Shown piece by piece: positions 40,968 through 49,905 of a stretch of 64,000 bases of DNA. Location of the stretch: assembly GCA_913776615.1 (NCBI GenBank), contig CAJYPK010000056.1:1-64000 (forward strand). Direction: 5' to 3'. Below the pieces are notes generated by a model. It did no database searches, was not told the DNA's origin, and was given only the letters and a program-made list of their open reading frames with translations. Position numbers and translations under genes: made by a program. The DNA comes from an uncultured Hymenobacter sp. GTDB taxonomy: Bacteria > Bacteroidota > Bacteroidia > Cytophagales > Hymenobacteraceae. Positions within the stretch are counted from its first letter, which is position 1. The number at the start of each line of letters is the position of its first letter.

Positions 40968-42083
40968 TTATTGGGTCGCGGCCCAGCCTTCCCACTTGGC
41001 GAGCACAGCGGTAAAGTCCTCGGGTAATTCGGCCTCAAAGTACAGGCGCTCACCCGTAGTAGGATGTACGAAACCCAATGAGCGGGCGTGAAGCGCTTGC
41101 CGAGGCATTAGGGTAAAGCAGTTTTCTACGAACGCTTTGTAGGCCCCGGTAGCCTGCCCGTGGCGGATACGGTCGCCGCCGTAGGTCGCGTCGCTGAACA
41201 GCGGATGGCCGATGTGCTGCATATGCGCCCGAATCTGGTGGGTGCGTCCAGTTTCGAGGCGGCATTCCAATAGCGTGACGGGACCGTAGCGCTGAAGCAC
41301 GCGGTAGTGCGTAACGGCGTGCTTACCCTGCTCACCGTCGGGGTACACCGCCTGCACCTTGCGGTCGCGTAAGCTGCGGCCAATGTGGCCGCGCACCGTT
41401 CCCTCGTCTTCCTCAAACTTACCCCAGGCCAGCGCCAAGTAGCTACGCTCGATGGTATGGTGAAAAAACTGCTGCGAGAGGTGCGTCATAGCCCACTCTG
41501 TTTTACCGATAACCAGCAGGCCCGAGGTATCCTTATCGATGCGATGCACGAGGCCGGGGCGAATTTCGCCGTTGCGGCCCGTGGGCAGGTTGGCGAGGTG
41601 AAAGGCCAGCCCATTCACGAGCGTACCCTCCCAGTTGCCGTAGGCGGGGTGGACCACCATACCAGCCGGCTTGTTCACGATGAGCAGTTCGGCGTCTTCG
41701 TATCGGATGTCCAAGTCCATTTGCTGCGGTTCCACCTTACCGGTGCGCGGCGGCTCGGGCAGCGTAATGGTGATGACATCGCCCGGCCGCACGCGGTAAC
41801 TTGATTTGCTGACGCGCCCATTCACCTGCACGGCCTCCACCTCAATGGCATCCTGAATTTTGGTGCGTGAGGCGTTAGCCAGCCGGTTCAGCAGGAATTT
41901 ATCGAGGCGCAACAGTTCCTGGCCCCGGTCGGCTACGATGCGGTGGTGCTCGTATAGCTCGTCGCCCTCACTGCCATCCTCGTCGGGCTCTGGTGTGGCA
42001 GAGCTTCGCAAGCCGGCCGGGGTAGCATCGGAAGGAGCGGGCATATCGGAGGAGCCAGAGTGGGCGAGAAAAGGAAGTTTCAT
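40968..42083 (-). CDS. RluA-family pseudouridine synthase (RluD type)
   Basis: A 371-residue RNA pseudouridine synthase, probably acting on 23S rRNA. An S4 RNA-binding domain (LLRLDKFLLNRLANASRTKIQDAIEVEAVQVNGR, about 57-90) precedes the catalytic core. The active-site motif is HRIDKDTSGLL at 180-190, with the family's catalytic Asp, then RTHQIRAHMQHIGHPLFSDATYGG. The N-terminal ~45 residues are an extra acidic stretch (PEPDEDGSEGDE) that could be non-coding, but the start at 42083 has no better alternative nearby. It is terminated with the TPR gene convergently. Confidence 0.9.
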   Translation of the reverse strand: MKLPFLAHSGSSDMPAPSDATPAGLRSSATPEPDEDGSEGDELYEHHRIVADRGQELLRLDKFLLNRLANASRTKIQDAIEVEAVQVNGRVSKSSYRVRPGDVITITLPEPPRTGKVEPQQMDLDIRYEDAELLIVNKPAGMVVHPAYGNWEGTLVNGLAFHLANLPTGRNGEIRPGLVHRIDKDTSGLLVIGKTEWAMTHLSQQFFHHTIERSYLALAWGKFEEDEGTVRGHIGRSLRDRKVQAVYPDGEQGKHAVTHYRVLQRYGPVTLLECRLETGRTHQIRAHMQHIGHPLFSDATYGGDRIRHGQATGAYKAFVENCFTLMPRQALHARSLGFVHPTTGERLYFEAELPEDFTAVLAKWEGWAATQ

Positions 42084-42115
42084 TACGAAAACGCTTTTAC
42101 CAAATAGGCGATACG

Positions 42116-42148
42116 AAAAAAGCCGGAGCCACTTGGCTCCGGCTTTTT
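42116..42148 (-). terminator. Rho-independent terminator of the ompH genes
   Basis: AGCCGGAGCC (42121-42130) pairs with GGCTCCGGCT (42135-42144); read on the minus strand it is followed by TTTTTT. It lies 20 bp past the stop of the distal ompH gene (42168), closing the envelope operon. Confidence 0.88.
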
Positions 42149-42167
42149 GGCCTTTACTAGGCGCTAC

Positions 42168-42800
42168 TTATTTAGACTTGGTTTTGGTCTTGCCAGCGGG
42201 AGCCGGGGGTACGATGGGAGCATTGGCCTTGGGAGCCTGCACCGTGGGCGCGTTGGAAGGAGCCGTGGGCGTAATACCCATTTTCTTCAGAATCACGTCC
42301 GACACGTCGCCGTCTTTCGGGCCGTGCAACAAGATGGGGTTGCTACCCGAGTCCGAGTTCAGGATATAAGTGTAGCCTTGCTCGTCGGCCACGGCATCAA
42401 TGTTTTTCTGAATCTTGTCGAGCACCGGGCGCAGCAGCGTCTGCTGCTTTTGCTGCATCGACTGCTGAGCCGTCTGCTGAAACTCCTGGATGCTCTGGCC
42501 CAGACGGGTCAGCTCCTTCTCGGTGTCAGCCTTCACTACGGGAGTCATCGACTGGGCACCTTTCTGATAGGCATCCAGCTTGGTTTGGTACTCGTTGGTC
42601 TTCGTTTTCAGCTGCGCCTCCAGCTGGGAGCCGTAAGCTTTCAGGTCCGACTCTATCTGCTTGCTTTCGGGCATCTGGCTCAACACGTACTCTACGCTGG
42701 TAAAGCCAATCTTAAGGGGAGCCTGCGCCTGGGCGCTCGAAGCAAAGAACGAAGAGGCGACGAGCAGCGCGGCGGCGAAGGTCAGGTGAAGTTTTTTCAC
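42168..42800 (-). CDS. OmpH/Skp family periplasmic chaperone
   Basis: A 210-residue periplasmic chaperone for outer-membrane proteins. I chose the GTG at 42800, which places a normal signal peptide (VKKLHLTFAAALLVASSFFASSAQAQ) at the N-terminus. The OmpH core is IGFTSVEYVLSQMPESKQIESDLKAYGSQLEAQLKTKTNEYQTKL followed by a long coiled coil and a Pro/Ala-rich tail. It is the second of two adjacent ompH genes downstream of bamA, which fits a joint role in barrel assembly. Confidence 0.88.
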   Translation of the reverse strand: MKKLHLTFAAALLVASSFFASSAQAQAPLKIGFTSVEYVLSQMPESKQIESDLKAYGSQLEAQLKTKTNEYQTKLDAYQKGAQSMTPVVKADTEKELTRLGQSIQEFQQTAQQSMQQKQQTLLRPVLDKIQKNIDAVADEQGYTYILNSDSGSNPILLHGPKDGDVSDVILKKMGITPTAPSNAPTVQAPKANAPIVPPAPAGKTKTKSK

Positions 42801-42856
42801 GCGGTTTACGAAGGAGGTCAAGGGTCTAAAAAAATTCGGTTGCAAAGGTAAGGATA

Positions 42857-43573
42857 TTAGGGTCTTTCGCCCGATACAGCTTTGTTTGCCCGCGTGGGCT
42901 TAGCCTTGGTGCCTTTATCGGCGGCGGGTGTACCCACGGCGGGCGTCGGCGTACCCGAGTCCGACTCAAAAGCCGGATCGGTACTGGCCGTCGGAGTTTT
43001 GGGCGGCTTTACGGTTTTAATTGGACCTTTAGAACCGGGCTGGTTGCGAGTGGGCGAACCGAGTCCCAATTCCTCTAACACAAATTCGGTATAATCGTGC
43101 GTCGGATTGGCATAAAGCATAGTCAGGTCGCCGTTGCGGTCGAACATAAAGTCCAGCTTGCGGGCCTTCACCACTTTTTCCACCGCGTCAAATATTTTGT
43201 CCTGGGCGGGTTTATTCAGCTCAATCCGTTTTTTAAAGAGCTGGCCTTCGTAGCCGAATTGCTTCGTTTCGTAAGCTTTAATGTCTTGCTCTTTCTTCAG
43301 AATTTCATCCTGGCGCTTCTTTTTCATGGCCTCGGTAAGCACTACTTCCTCCGCTTGGTACGTGCGGTAGAGCTTATCAAGATCCTTTTTCTGCGCTTCG
43401 ATTTCCTTTTGCCAAGTATCGGTTAGCTTAGCCAGCTCGGCCTGGGCCTGGGTATACTCAGGTAGCTTGCCCATGATAAACTCGGTATCAATGTAGCCGA
43501 ATTTCTGGCCCCAGGCCGGGGCACAGGCTACTAGCAGCAGCACCGCCAGCACAAAACGAGCAACGTGGGTCAT
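42857..43573 (-). CDS. OmpH/Skp family periplasmic chaperone
   Basis: A 238-residue OmpH. The ATG at 43573 gives a clean signal peptide (MTHVARFVLAVLLLVACAPAWG). The core reads FGYIDTEFIMGKLPEYTQAQAEL, then a long coiled coil (KEIEAQKKDLDKLYRTYQAEEVVLTEAMKKKRQDEILKKEQ) and a Pro/Thr/Ala-rich tail. A longer upstream start (43594) adds a non-signal segment. It lies ~140 bp downstream of bamA and 57 bp upstream of the second ompH gene. Both are expected to hold unfolded barrels for BamA. Confidence 0.88.
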   Translation of the reverse strand: MTHVARFVLAVLLLVACAPAWGQKFGYIDTEFIMGKLPEYTQAQAELAKLTDTWQKEIEAQKKDLDKLYRTYQAEEVVLTEAMKKKRQDEILKKEQDIKAYETKQFGYEGQLFKKRIELNKPAQDKIFDAVEKVVKARKLDFMFDRNGDLTMLYANPTHDYTEFVLEELGLGSPTRNQPGSKGPIKTVKPPKTPTASTDPAFESDSGTPTPAVGTPAADKGTKAKPTRANKAVSGERP

Positions 43574-43716
43574 GCGAAAGAAAGAAGCAAGCAATCCGAA
43601 ATCAGCTCCGGGGCACCTGTTACAACGACCGAGCCAAGTTCTTTAGTCTAAGCGTCAACTAGCTCAGTCGCTCTTAAACCGTAAGTACGGCCCAAAACGT
43701 TCGGCTAGTGGCTTCG

Positions 43717-46230
43717 CTAGCGAATCTGCTGGCCAATGATAAAGTGGAAGTGGTTGAAGTCTTGGGCAGAGGTAGTTCCAGCCGGCGGAGTCACCGTATC
43801 GAATGCGCGGCCATAGTCGAAGCCCAGCAGACCGAAGGCCGACATAAAGATGCGCGCTCCAAAGCCAGCTGAACGGTAGAGCTTGTACGGATTGTACTGA
43901 CTATACACATCCACCGCATTGCCGGCCTCGGCGAAGCCCAGCACGTACACCGTGGCAGCCGGGTTGAGGCTCACCGGGTAGCGCAGTTCGGCCACGTATT
44001 TATTGTAGGCGATACCGCCACTCTTACCCGTTTGAGCAGTTGGAATGGCGAAGGCCCCGTTGGGGTCGTCGTAGCCCCGCAGACCGATGTAGTCGGTACC
44101 CACGAGGAATGAGCCGCCACCACCGTAACCCAAGCCCGCACCGCCCATTTTAAAGCGCTCAAACGGTCCCGGCGTACGGTCCTTGGTGTAGGTACCAATG
44201 AAACCGAAGTGCGCACGCGTGTTCAGCACCAGCTTGCCCACGATAGGTGTAAACCACGAGGCATCAAACATCCACTTGTGAAACTCTACCCACTCGTACA
44301 CATTGGGATGCGCCCCGAAAGCGGAGTAAGGCGGCGTCAGGCTCAGGCTCAAGCTGATCGACGAGCCACGACGAGTATACGTCGGGTTATCGATGCTATT
44401 GCGCGAAAGCGTGGTGTTGAGGGTGATGTTGTTGGCGCGCCCCGTGCTGAAGTCGGAGAAAATCTGATAGTTCTGTAACTGATACTGGCTAAACGACAAC
44501 GAGTTGCTCAGCGAGAAATAGTCGTCGGGTACGCGCAGTTGGCGGCCGAGGCCTACCGTCACGCTGTTAACTTTAATAAACTGGTCAGCACCGGTTTCAA
44601 AGCGCGTGACACCGAAGCGCGATACGCTGCGATTGAGGCTCACAGAAAGCGAGTTGGGCTTGCGGCCACCCAGCCAGGGCTCGGTAAAGCTCAACGAGTA
44701 CGCCTGGTACTGCAGACCATTGGCCTGCACGTTCAGCGCCACGCGTTGGCCATCGCCCGAGGGTACGGGCGTCCAGTTGCGGAAGTCGCTGGCCTTGCGC
44801 ATCGAGAAGTTGTTGAACACCAAGCCCACTGTGCCAATAAAGCCAGCGTAGCCACCCCAGCCCCCCGACAAGGTGATCTGGTCCGAGGGCTTCTCCACCA
44901 CGGTATAGTTGATGTCCACGGTCCCGTCGGCCTGGTTGGGCACGGGGTTGATACCAATTTTCTCCGGGTCGAAGTAGCCAAGGGTAGCAATCTCCCGCTG
45001 CGAACGGATGAGCAACTCACGGTTGAACTTATCGCCGGGCAGCGTACGCAGCGTACGACGCAACACGTGGTCGCTGGTCTTGGTATTGCCGGCGATATTG
45101 ATGTCCTTCACCCGTGCCTGCACCCCCTCGCTGATGCGCATCTCAATGTCGATGGAGTCGCCCTCCACCTTCGTTTCGACGGGGTCGAGTTGGAAGAACA
45201 GGTAGCCGTCGTTCATGTACAGCGATTCTACATCTTGGCCCGTGGGGTTGTAATGCAGGCGCTTGTCGAGGCTTTCCTTGCTAAATGGGCTGCCACGCTT
45301 GATACCGAGCACCGACGACAGCGTTTTGCTATCGTAGAGGTAATTGCCCGTCCAGGTGATGTTGCGGAAATAATACTTCCGCCCCTCGTTCACCTTTACC
45401 TTCACAATCAGACCTTTCTCGTCGCGCTCAATCGTGTCCGATACAACGGCCGCATCACGGTAGCCTTGGTCGTTGTAAAAATCAACCAGCTTCTTCTTAT
45501 CGTCCTCAAACTCCGAGCGCTGGAACTTACCCGGGGTCAAAAACTTATACGATTTACGGGCTTTCGTTTTCTTGAACTGCTTGGCCAGCTTACCATCTTT
45601 GAAAGCGGCATTGCCCTCAAACTCGATATCGTGGATGCGCACTTTCTGCCCTTTATCCACCTCAATCTTAAGCGCTACGCTATTAGAAAGCGCCGAGTCG
45701 GCTACCTGGCGAATATTGACCTTAGTATCCAGGAAGCCCTTGTTGGTGTAGAACTTACGGACCTGAGTCCGGGTGTTCGACAGTAGCGCGTCGGTCACTA
45801 CTTTACCCCGGATGAGCTTGATTTTCTTTTCGATCTCGGTCGCTTGGCCCTTGCTGATGCCCTCGAAGGTAAAGCGCGACAAGCGGGGGCGTTCCCGCAC
45901 GTTGAAATCTAGAAATACCTTGTTGCCCTCCGTGCGCGCAATGCTCACCGAAATATCGGCCAGGATGCCTTGTGCCCAGATTTTACGAATTGCCCGGGCC
46001 AGGTCGTCGCCGGGTACGTTCACCGCATCGCCGATGCGCAAACCCGACAACCCAATCAGCGTATTAGGATCCAGATAGCGGGCACCACTCACCGTGATGC
46101 CCCCCAGCTCGTATTTACGAGGCTCTTCGGCAGCAGAGCCAATTTGCTGGGCATGAGTAGGCTTGGCAGCTAATGCGCTGGCCAGCAATACGGCACTTAA
46201 TAATCCACTACGTAAGTAGGTACGCATCAT
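43717..46230 (-). CDS. bamA: Outer-membrane protein assembly factor BamA
   Basis: An 837-residue Omp85 protein that inserts beta-barrel proteins into the outer membrane. A signal peptide (LLSAVLLASALAAKPTHAQ) precedes five POTRA domains, for instance LSRFTFEGISKGQATEIEKKIKLIRGK and VKDINIAGNTKTSDHVLRRTLRTLPGDKFN. The C-terminal barrel includes FKMGGAGLGYGGGGSFLVGTDYIGLRGYDD (the VRGY-like motif region) and ends HFHFIIGQQIR. Cluster order uppS-bamA-ompH-ompH on the minus strand is the usual Bacteroidota arrangement. Close spacing (14 bp) to uppS supports co-transcription. Confidence 0.95.
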   Translation of the reverse strand: MMRTYLRSGLLSAVLLASALAAKPTHAQQIGSAAEEPRKYELGGITVSGARYLDPNTLIGLSGLRIGDAVNVPGDDLARAIRKIWAQGILADISVSIARTEGNKVFLDFNVRERPRLSRFTFEGISKGQATEIEKKIKLIRGKVVTDALLSNTRTQVRKFYTNKGFLDTKVNIRQVADSALSNSVALKIEVDKGQKVRIHDIEFEGNAAFKDGKLAKQFKKTKARKSYKFLTPGKFQRSEFEDDKKKLVDFYNDQGYRDAAVVSDTIERDEKGLIVKVKVNEGRKYYFRNITWTGNYLYDSKTLSSVLGIKRGSPFSKESLDKRLHYNPTGQDVESLYMNDGYLFFQLDPVETKVEGDSIDIEMRISEGVQARVKDINIAGNTKTSDHVLRRTLRTLPGDKFNRELLIRSQREIATLGYFDPEKIGINPVPNQADGTVDINYTVVEKPSDQITLSGGWGGYAGFIGTVGLVFNNFSMRKASDFRNWTPVPSGDGQRVALNVQANGLQYQAYSLSFTEPWLGGRKPNSLSVSLNRSVSRFGVTRFETGADQFIKVNSVTVGLGRQLRVPDDYFSLSNSLSFSQYQLQNYQIFSDFSTGRANNITLNTTLSRNSIDNPTYTRRGSSISLSLSLTPPYSAFGAHPNVYEWVEFHKWMFDASWFTPIVGKLVLNTRAHFGFIGTYTKDRTPGPFERFKMGGAGLGYGGGGSFLVGTDYIGLRGYDDPNGAFAIPTAQTGKSGGIAYNKYVAELRYPVSLNPAATVYVLGFAEAGNAVDVYSQYNPYKLYRSAGFGARIFMSAFGLLGFDYGRAFDTVTPPAGTTSAQDFNHFHFIIGQQIR

Positions 46231-46244
46231 TCTACTAAATAAAA

Positions 46245-46991
46245 TCAGGACGCCGACAGCTGTTCGCTGGTTTTGCCAAAGCGACGCTCCCGGCCTTGGT
46301 AAGCCTTCAGGGCATCGCGGAAGTGACTGCGCCGAAAATCAGGCCACAGAACGGGAGTGATGTATAATTCCGTATAAGCTAGCTGCCAGAGCAAAAAATT
46401 ACTGATGCGCTGCTCGCCGCTTGTGCGGATAAGTAACTCGGGATCGGGCATACCAGCAGTAGCTAAGTAGCCAGTAATAGTCTTTTCTTGCACGTCGGCA
46501 GGCTGCACGCGGCCGGCGGCCACGTCGGCCGCCAGGCGCTTAGCTGCTTGCGTAAGGTCCCAGCGACCACTGTAGCTCAGGGCAAGCACCAGGGTCATGC
46601 GGGTTCCTTGCTTCGTCAGCTCAATGGCTTCGGCTAGCTCACGCTGGCAATTGCTGGGCAGGTTACTCGTTTCACCAATGGCCTGGAGCCGCACGCTATT
46701 TTTCAACAGCGTGGGGGTTTCCTGCCGAATGGTGTGCACGAGCAACTGCATAAGCGCGGTCACTTCGAAAGCCGGCCGGTTCCAGTTTTCGGTCGAGAAC
46801 GCATACAGCGTCAAGTACTGTACTCCCAGCTCAGCGGCTTCCTCGACCGTGTCGCGCACCGCCGTGATGGCGCTTTGGTGCCCAAACACGCGCAGGCCGC
46901 CGCGTTGCTTAGCCCAGCGCCCGTTACCATCCATGATAACAGCCACATGGGCAGGAATATTAGAGAGGTCTATTTCGGACCGTTCGGTCAT
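46245..46991 (-). CDS. uppS: Isoprenyl transferase (undecaprenyl diphosphate synthase)
   Basis: A 248-residue cis-prenyltransferase that makes the undecaprenyl carrier for cell-wall and surface glycan synthesis. VAVIMDGNGRWAKQRG, with catalytic Asp21, is at residues 17-32. LTLYAFSTENWNRP follows near 80-93, and the C-terminal RTSGEQRISNFLLWQLAYTELYITPVLWPDF block is near 188-219. Length and motif order are normal. It precedes bamA by 14 bp, and the DUF6089 barrel genes lie upstream on the same strand. Confidence 0.95.
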   Translation of the reverse strand: MTERSEIDLSNIPAHVAVIMDGNGRWAKQRGGLRVFGHQSAITAVRDTVEEAAELGVQYLTLYAFSTENWNRPAFEVTALMQLLVHTIRQETPTLLKNSVRLQAIGETSNLPSNCQRELAEAIELTKQGTRMTLVLALSYSGRWDLTQAAKRLAADVAAGRVQPADVQEKTITGYLATAGMPDPELLIRTSGEQRISNFLLWQLAYTELYITPVLWPDFRRSHFRDALKAYQGRERRFGKTSEQLSAS

Positions 46992-47143
46992 CGTTGCGGT
47001 TTGCGTATAAGAGGCCGCAAGTTACGCAAAGGGTTGCAGTATGACGGTGCATCGGCTCACCGCACAACTAGTTAGCTAAGCCGCTCACTTCACAAAAAAC
47101 TAACTTTCAAATAATTAACTCAATTACCAGAACTTGTAATCGC

Positions 47144-47908
47144 CTATTTGAGCAGCCGCTTGTTTTTATTGTATGGGGTTGGGCACAGGATTTTATAAAA
47201 GGTATACGACAGGCTCACCCCAGAATAGTAATACCAATCCTGATCATGACTATTCACCAGCAACGGCGTCTGATCACTGGTATGATCCAATTGGTCGGTA
47301 AAGGTTTTGCGTACACCTGCTTCCAAGCCCAGGTTAAAATACTCGTTGAGCGCGAATTTCAAGCCCGCACCCGCCGGGATAGCGATTCCTACCCTCGCAC
47401 CGTTACGATTGAAGTCTGCCTGTAGCGCCGCGTTATCACTCGTGACCGTGGTGCTGACGTAGTACAACCCTAGTCCGGCAAATAAATAGGGGGAAAAGTG
47501 AAAGCGGTGCTGGTCTTTACGAGCGTGATAATCTAAGAAGTTATATTCTACTACGCCAGCGGCTTCTACCAGCCCCCCCGATAAGTGCAACTGCCGGTAG
47601 CTTGGCAAAGGCGCAATGCCCCCATTCACTCCCTCTACATTAGCATCGGTAGCGCGCAGAAAACCGGTGGTTAAGCTAGCGCGCAGGGTTACGGGCACTG
47701 ATACATCGCGACGATAGAAGATCGTGAGCGCGGGACGGCTATTACGCCACTGCAACTGCGGCGATATCTCGCCCTTATAATTAGTAGCGCCCACTCCTAC
47801 TCCTATTTCACTGGTGTGTTGAGCCAGAGCGGAAGTGGCGAAAAAAGACGCGCTCCCCACCAGTATTAAACCAGTGGGGAGCGCGCAGAAGAACCGAGAA
47901 ACGAGCAT
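47144..47908 (-). CDS. PorG/DUF6089-like outer-membrane barrel
   Basis: A 254-residue protein with a signal peptide (FCALPTGLILVGSASFFATSALAQ) and a small beta-barrel. HTSEIGVGVGATNYKGEI at the start of the mature part and DWYYYSGVSLSYTFYKILCP at the end match DUF6089, the family of PorG, an accessory of the type IX secretion/gliding machinery. It lies between the second DUF6089 paralog and uppS. Family placement is supported; the type IX role is by analogy. Confidence 0.82.
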   Translation of the reverse strand: MLVSRFFCALPTGLILVGSASFFATSALAQHTSEIGVGVGATNYKGEISPQLQWRNSRPALTIFYRRDVSVPVTLRASLTTGFLRATDANVEGVNGGIAPLPSYRQLHLSGGLVEAAGVVEYNFLDYHARKDQHRFHFSPYLFAGLGLYYVSTTVTSDNAALQADFNRNGARVGIAIPAGAGLKFALNEYFNLGLEAGVRKTFTDQLDHTSDQTPLLVNSHDQDWYYYSGVSLSYTFYKILCPTPYNKNKRLLK

Positions 47909-47952
47909 GTAGCAGGCTGTGTGATGGTAACGTTCAGCCAGCTAGCAAGAGC

Positions 47953-48846
47953 TTAGCGGAACTTGGGGTTTTTGATTTTCGGATTCAGGATGTAGTTGAG
48001 CGAAAAACCGGTAACGGTGTACCAGTCATTCTTATTTTGGCCGCGCTTAGCACCGGGGACGAAAGTACCTGCAACGCCAGTAGAAGTATTGGTGATACCC
48101 TTACCGCCGCTACCGCCGCTAAACCCACCGAAGTACTTGGCAACATCTGTGGATTGCGACAGGTCAACGTACGTATTGTTAACGTCGTCCAGATATCCGG
48201 TGAACGTTTTACGGAATCCAATCTCAAACGAAGCGTCGAGGTTACGGTTGATGCGGTAGCGCACCCCAGCACCGAAGGGCAGTGAGAATTGGAATTTGCT
48301 GTAATCAACCCCCTCCGTTTTCAACGGCTGCAGATCTACATAGTTGCCGCTCTGGTCCTTGCCTTGGGGATTGTGATAGAAGCCAGCTACCCCACCGAAC
48401 AGGTACGGTACGAAGTCAGGGCGCTTGAGGTAGTTATTACGGTTTTCAATAAGATCGACAACAACAACGGCCGAAACCTCCGCTATATCATTACGGAAAT
48501 TCGCGTTGCGGGTGTAGCGGTAACGAGCATTAGCGTCGTCGCGGTTAGCGTTATCCGCATCTTCAGCCGTAATACGGCCATATGCCAAGCCTAAGCGGCC
48601 CGACACACGCGGGAAGAAACGCCGCGTAATGCTTATGCCGAGATTGGGCCGGGTATCACCGAGGTGGAACGAGGCGAAATTGGTAGCCGGGTTGAGGTCA
48701 CCAAAGTAGTTCATCGCGTTCAGGTTCACCCCAACAGAGGTATACTGCTTACGCTTACTGAACTGTTGAGCTTCGGCGTGCTGCGTCGAGCCTAGCAGTG
48801 CCAGGCCGGCAAACAAGGCCGTTGAGTACGTGAAAAACTTAGTCAT
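47953..48846 (-). CDS. Second PorG/DUF6089-like outer-membrane barrel
   Basis: A 297-residue barrel. The ATG at 48846 starts a normal signal peptide (MTKFFTYSTALFAGLALLGSTQHAEAQ). SVGVNLNAMNYFGDLNP begins the barrel; NKNDWYTVTGFSLNYIL ends it, mirroring the paralog at 47144-47908. A Gly/Ser-rich insert (SGGSGGKGITNTSTG, about residue 245) is likely an extracellular loop. Tandem DUF6089 genes may form parts of one complex. They lie between uppS and nadK as in other Bacteroidota. Confidence 0.82.
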   Translation of the reverse strand: MTKFFTYSTALFAGLALLGSTQHAEAQQFSKRKQYTSVGVNLNAMNYFGDLNPATNFASFHLGDTRPNLGISITRRFFPRVSGRLGLAYGRITAEDADNANRDDANARYRYTRNANFRNDIAEVSAVVVVDLIENRNNYLKRPDFVPYLFGGVAGFYHNPQGKDQSGNYVDLQPLKTEGVDYSKFQFSLPFGAGVRYRINRNLDASFEIGFRKTFTGYLDDVNNTYVDLSQSTDVAKYFGGFSGGSGGKGITNTSTGVAGTFVPGAKRGQNKNDWYTVTGFSLNYILNPKIKNPKFR

Positions 48847-48980
48847 AAGGCGCAGAGTAGATAGTTTGTCGAGCAAATGGAGGTGCAAACCGCACAGGGC
48901 GTGGTTTGCAGCGAGTGCAAAAGTAAGAGGCAAAGGGAACTAAAAAAATTTATGCTGCTTTTTAGTAGGCTTGTAGCTGG

Positions 48981-49880
48981 TCACTTTAGTTGGGGAGCAG
49001 TGGCTGGGTTGCGTCTATCAAGGCCCCAATTAAGCTTATTGCGCAAAGTACTTAAGAAATTGACGTGATTCAATTTAACTAGCCGAGCGTTAAAATTTTC
49101 GCGCCGAACGGCCATTTGTACGCTCGCTTCGACGGGCAGGGAACGCGAATCGAGGGCGAGCAGGTAGCTGGTGGCGCGACCTTCTATCTCAAATGAAATA
49201 ACGCTTTGATCGGATACGATAAGTGGACGGACGTTTAAATTGTGGGGGCATACGGGAGCAATGATAAAATTGTTGGTTTGCGGAAGCATTACCGGCCCAC
49301 CACAACTGAGCGAATAGCCCGTAGAGCCCGTAGGCGTAGAAACTACTAGGCCGTCAGCCCAGTAAGAATTTAAGTATTCGCCGTTGATGTAGGTATGCAC
49401 TACGATCATGGCGGAGGTATCACGCTTCAGGATACTGAATTCGTTGAGGCCAAAGTTGAGCGCTCCGAACACATCAGGATCAGTATCGACGCGCAGCAAA
49501 CTGCGGTCTTCAAGGGTGAAGTGGCCCTTAAACAGGGCGTCGATAGCCTGCGGGATATAATCGGGGTTGATGGGAGCCAGGAAGCCTAGCCGGCCGGTAT
49601 TGATGCCGAGAATGGGAATCTGGAGTGCCCCCACGTAGGTGACGGTATCGAGCAGCGTACCATCGCCGCCGATACTAAGCACAAACTGAACGCCGCGCAA
49701 TGAATCGCCGCGCCGAAAGCTACCCGTATTGGGTGGTAGCCGCAGGTGGCCTTCCATGTAGGCCCGGAACGCCTCCACAATAATGACCTCAGCGTTGCGG
49801 GCGGCCAATTCGTCGAGCAGCGTTTGTAGAAAGGGGGCTACTGACTCGTCGAATGGTTTGCCCAGAATCGCAATTTTCAT
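48981..49880 (-). CDS. nadK: NAD kinase
   Basis: A 299-residue NAD(+) kinase that makes NADP. FVLSIGGDGTLLDTV carries the GGDGT motif at residues 71-75, and GINTGRLGFLAP near 92-103 follows. The NAD-binding DGLVVSTPTGSTGYSLSCGGPV block lies near 175-196. Length fits the family. It is followed on the minus strand by the DUF6089 barrels and preceded by the TamA/BamA-like gene with 25 bp between them. Confidence 0.95.
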   Translation of the reverse strand: MKIAILGKPFDESVAPFLQTLLDELAARNAEVIIVEAFRAYMEGHLRLPPNTGSFRRGDSLRGVQFVLSIGGDGTLLDTVTYVGALQIPILGINTGRLGFLAPINPDYIPQAIDALFKGHFTLEDRSLLRVDTDPDVFGALNFGLNEFSILKRDTSAMIVVHTYINGEYLNSYWADGLVVSTPTGSTGYSLSCGGPVMLPQTNNFIIAPVCPHNLNVRPLIVSDQSVISFEIEGRATSYLLALDSRSLPVEASVQMAVRRENFNARLVKLNHVNFLSTLRNKLNWGLDRRNPATAPQLK

Positions 49881-49905
49881 AACAAAATCTTAATAATCAA
49901 CCTAC

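Noticed and set aside
44539..45786. Long plus-strand frame opposite bamA
   Set aside because: It is the mirror of strongly biased bamA codons; bamA has POTRA and barrel motifs and the mirror has none.
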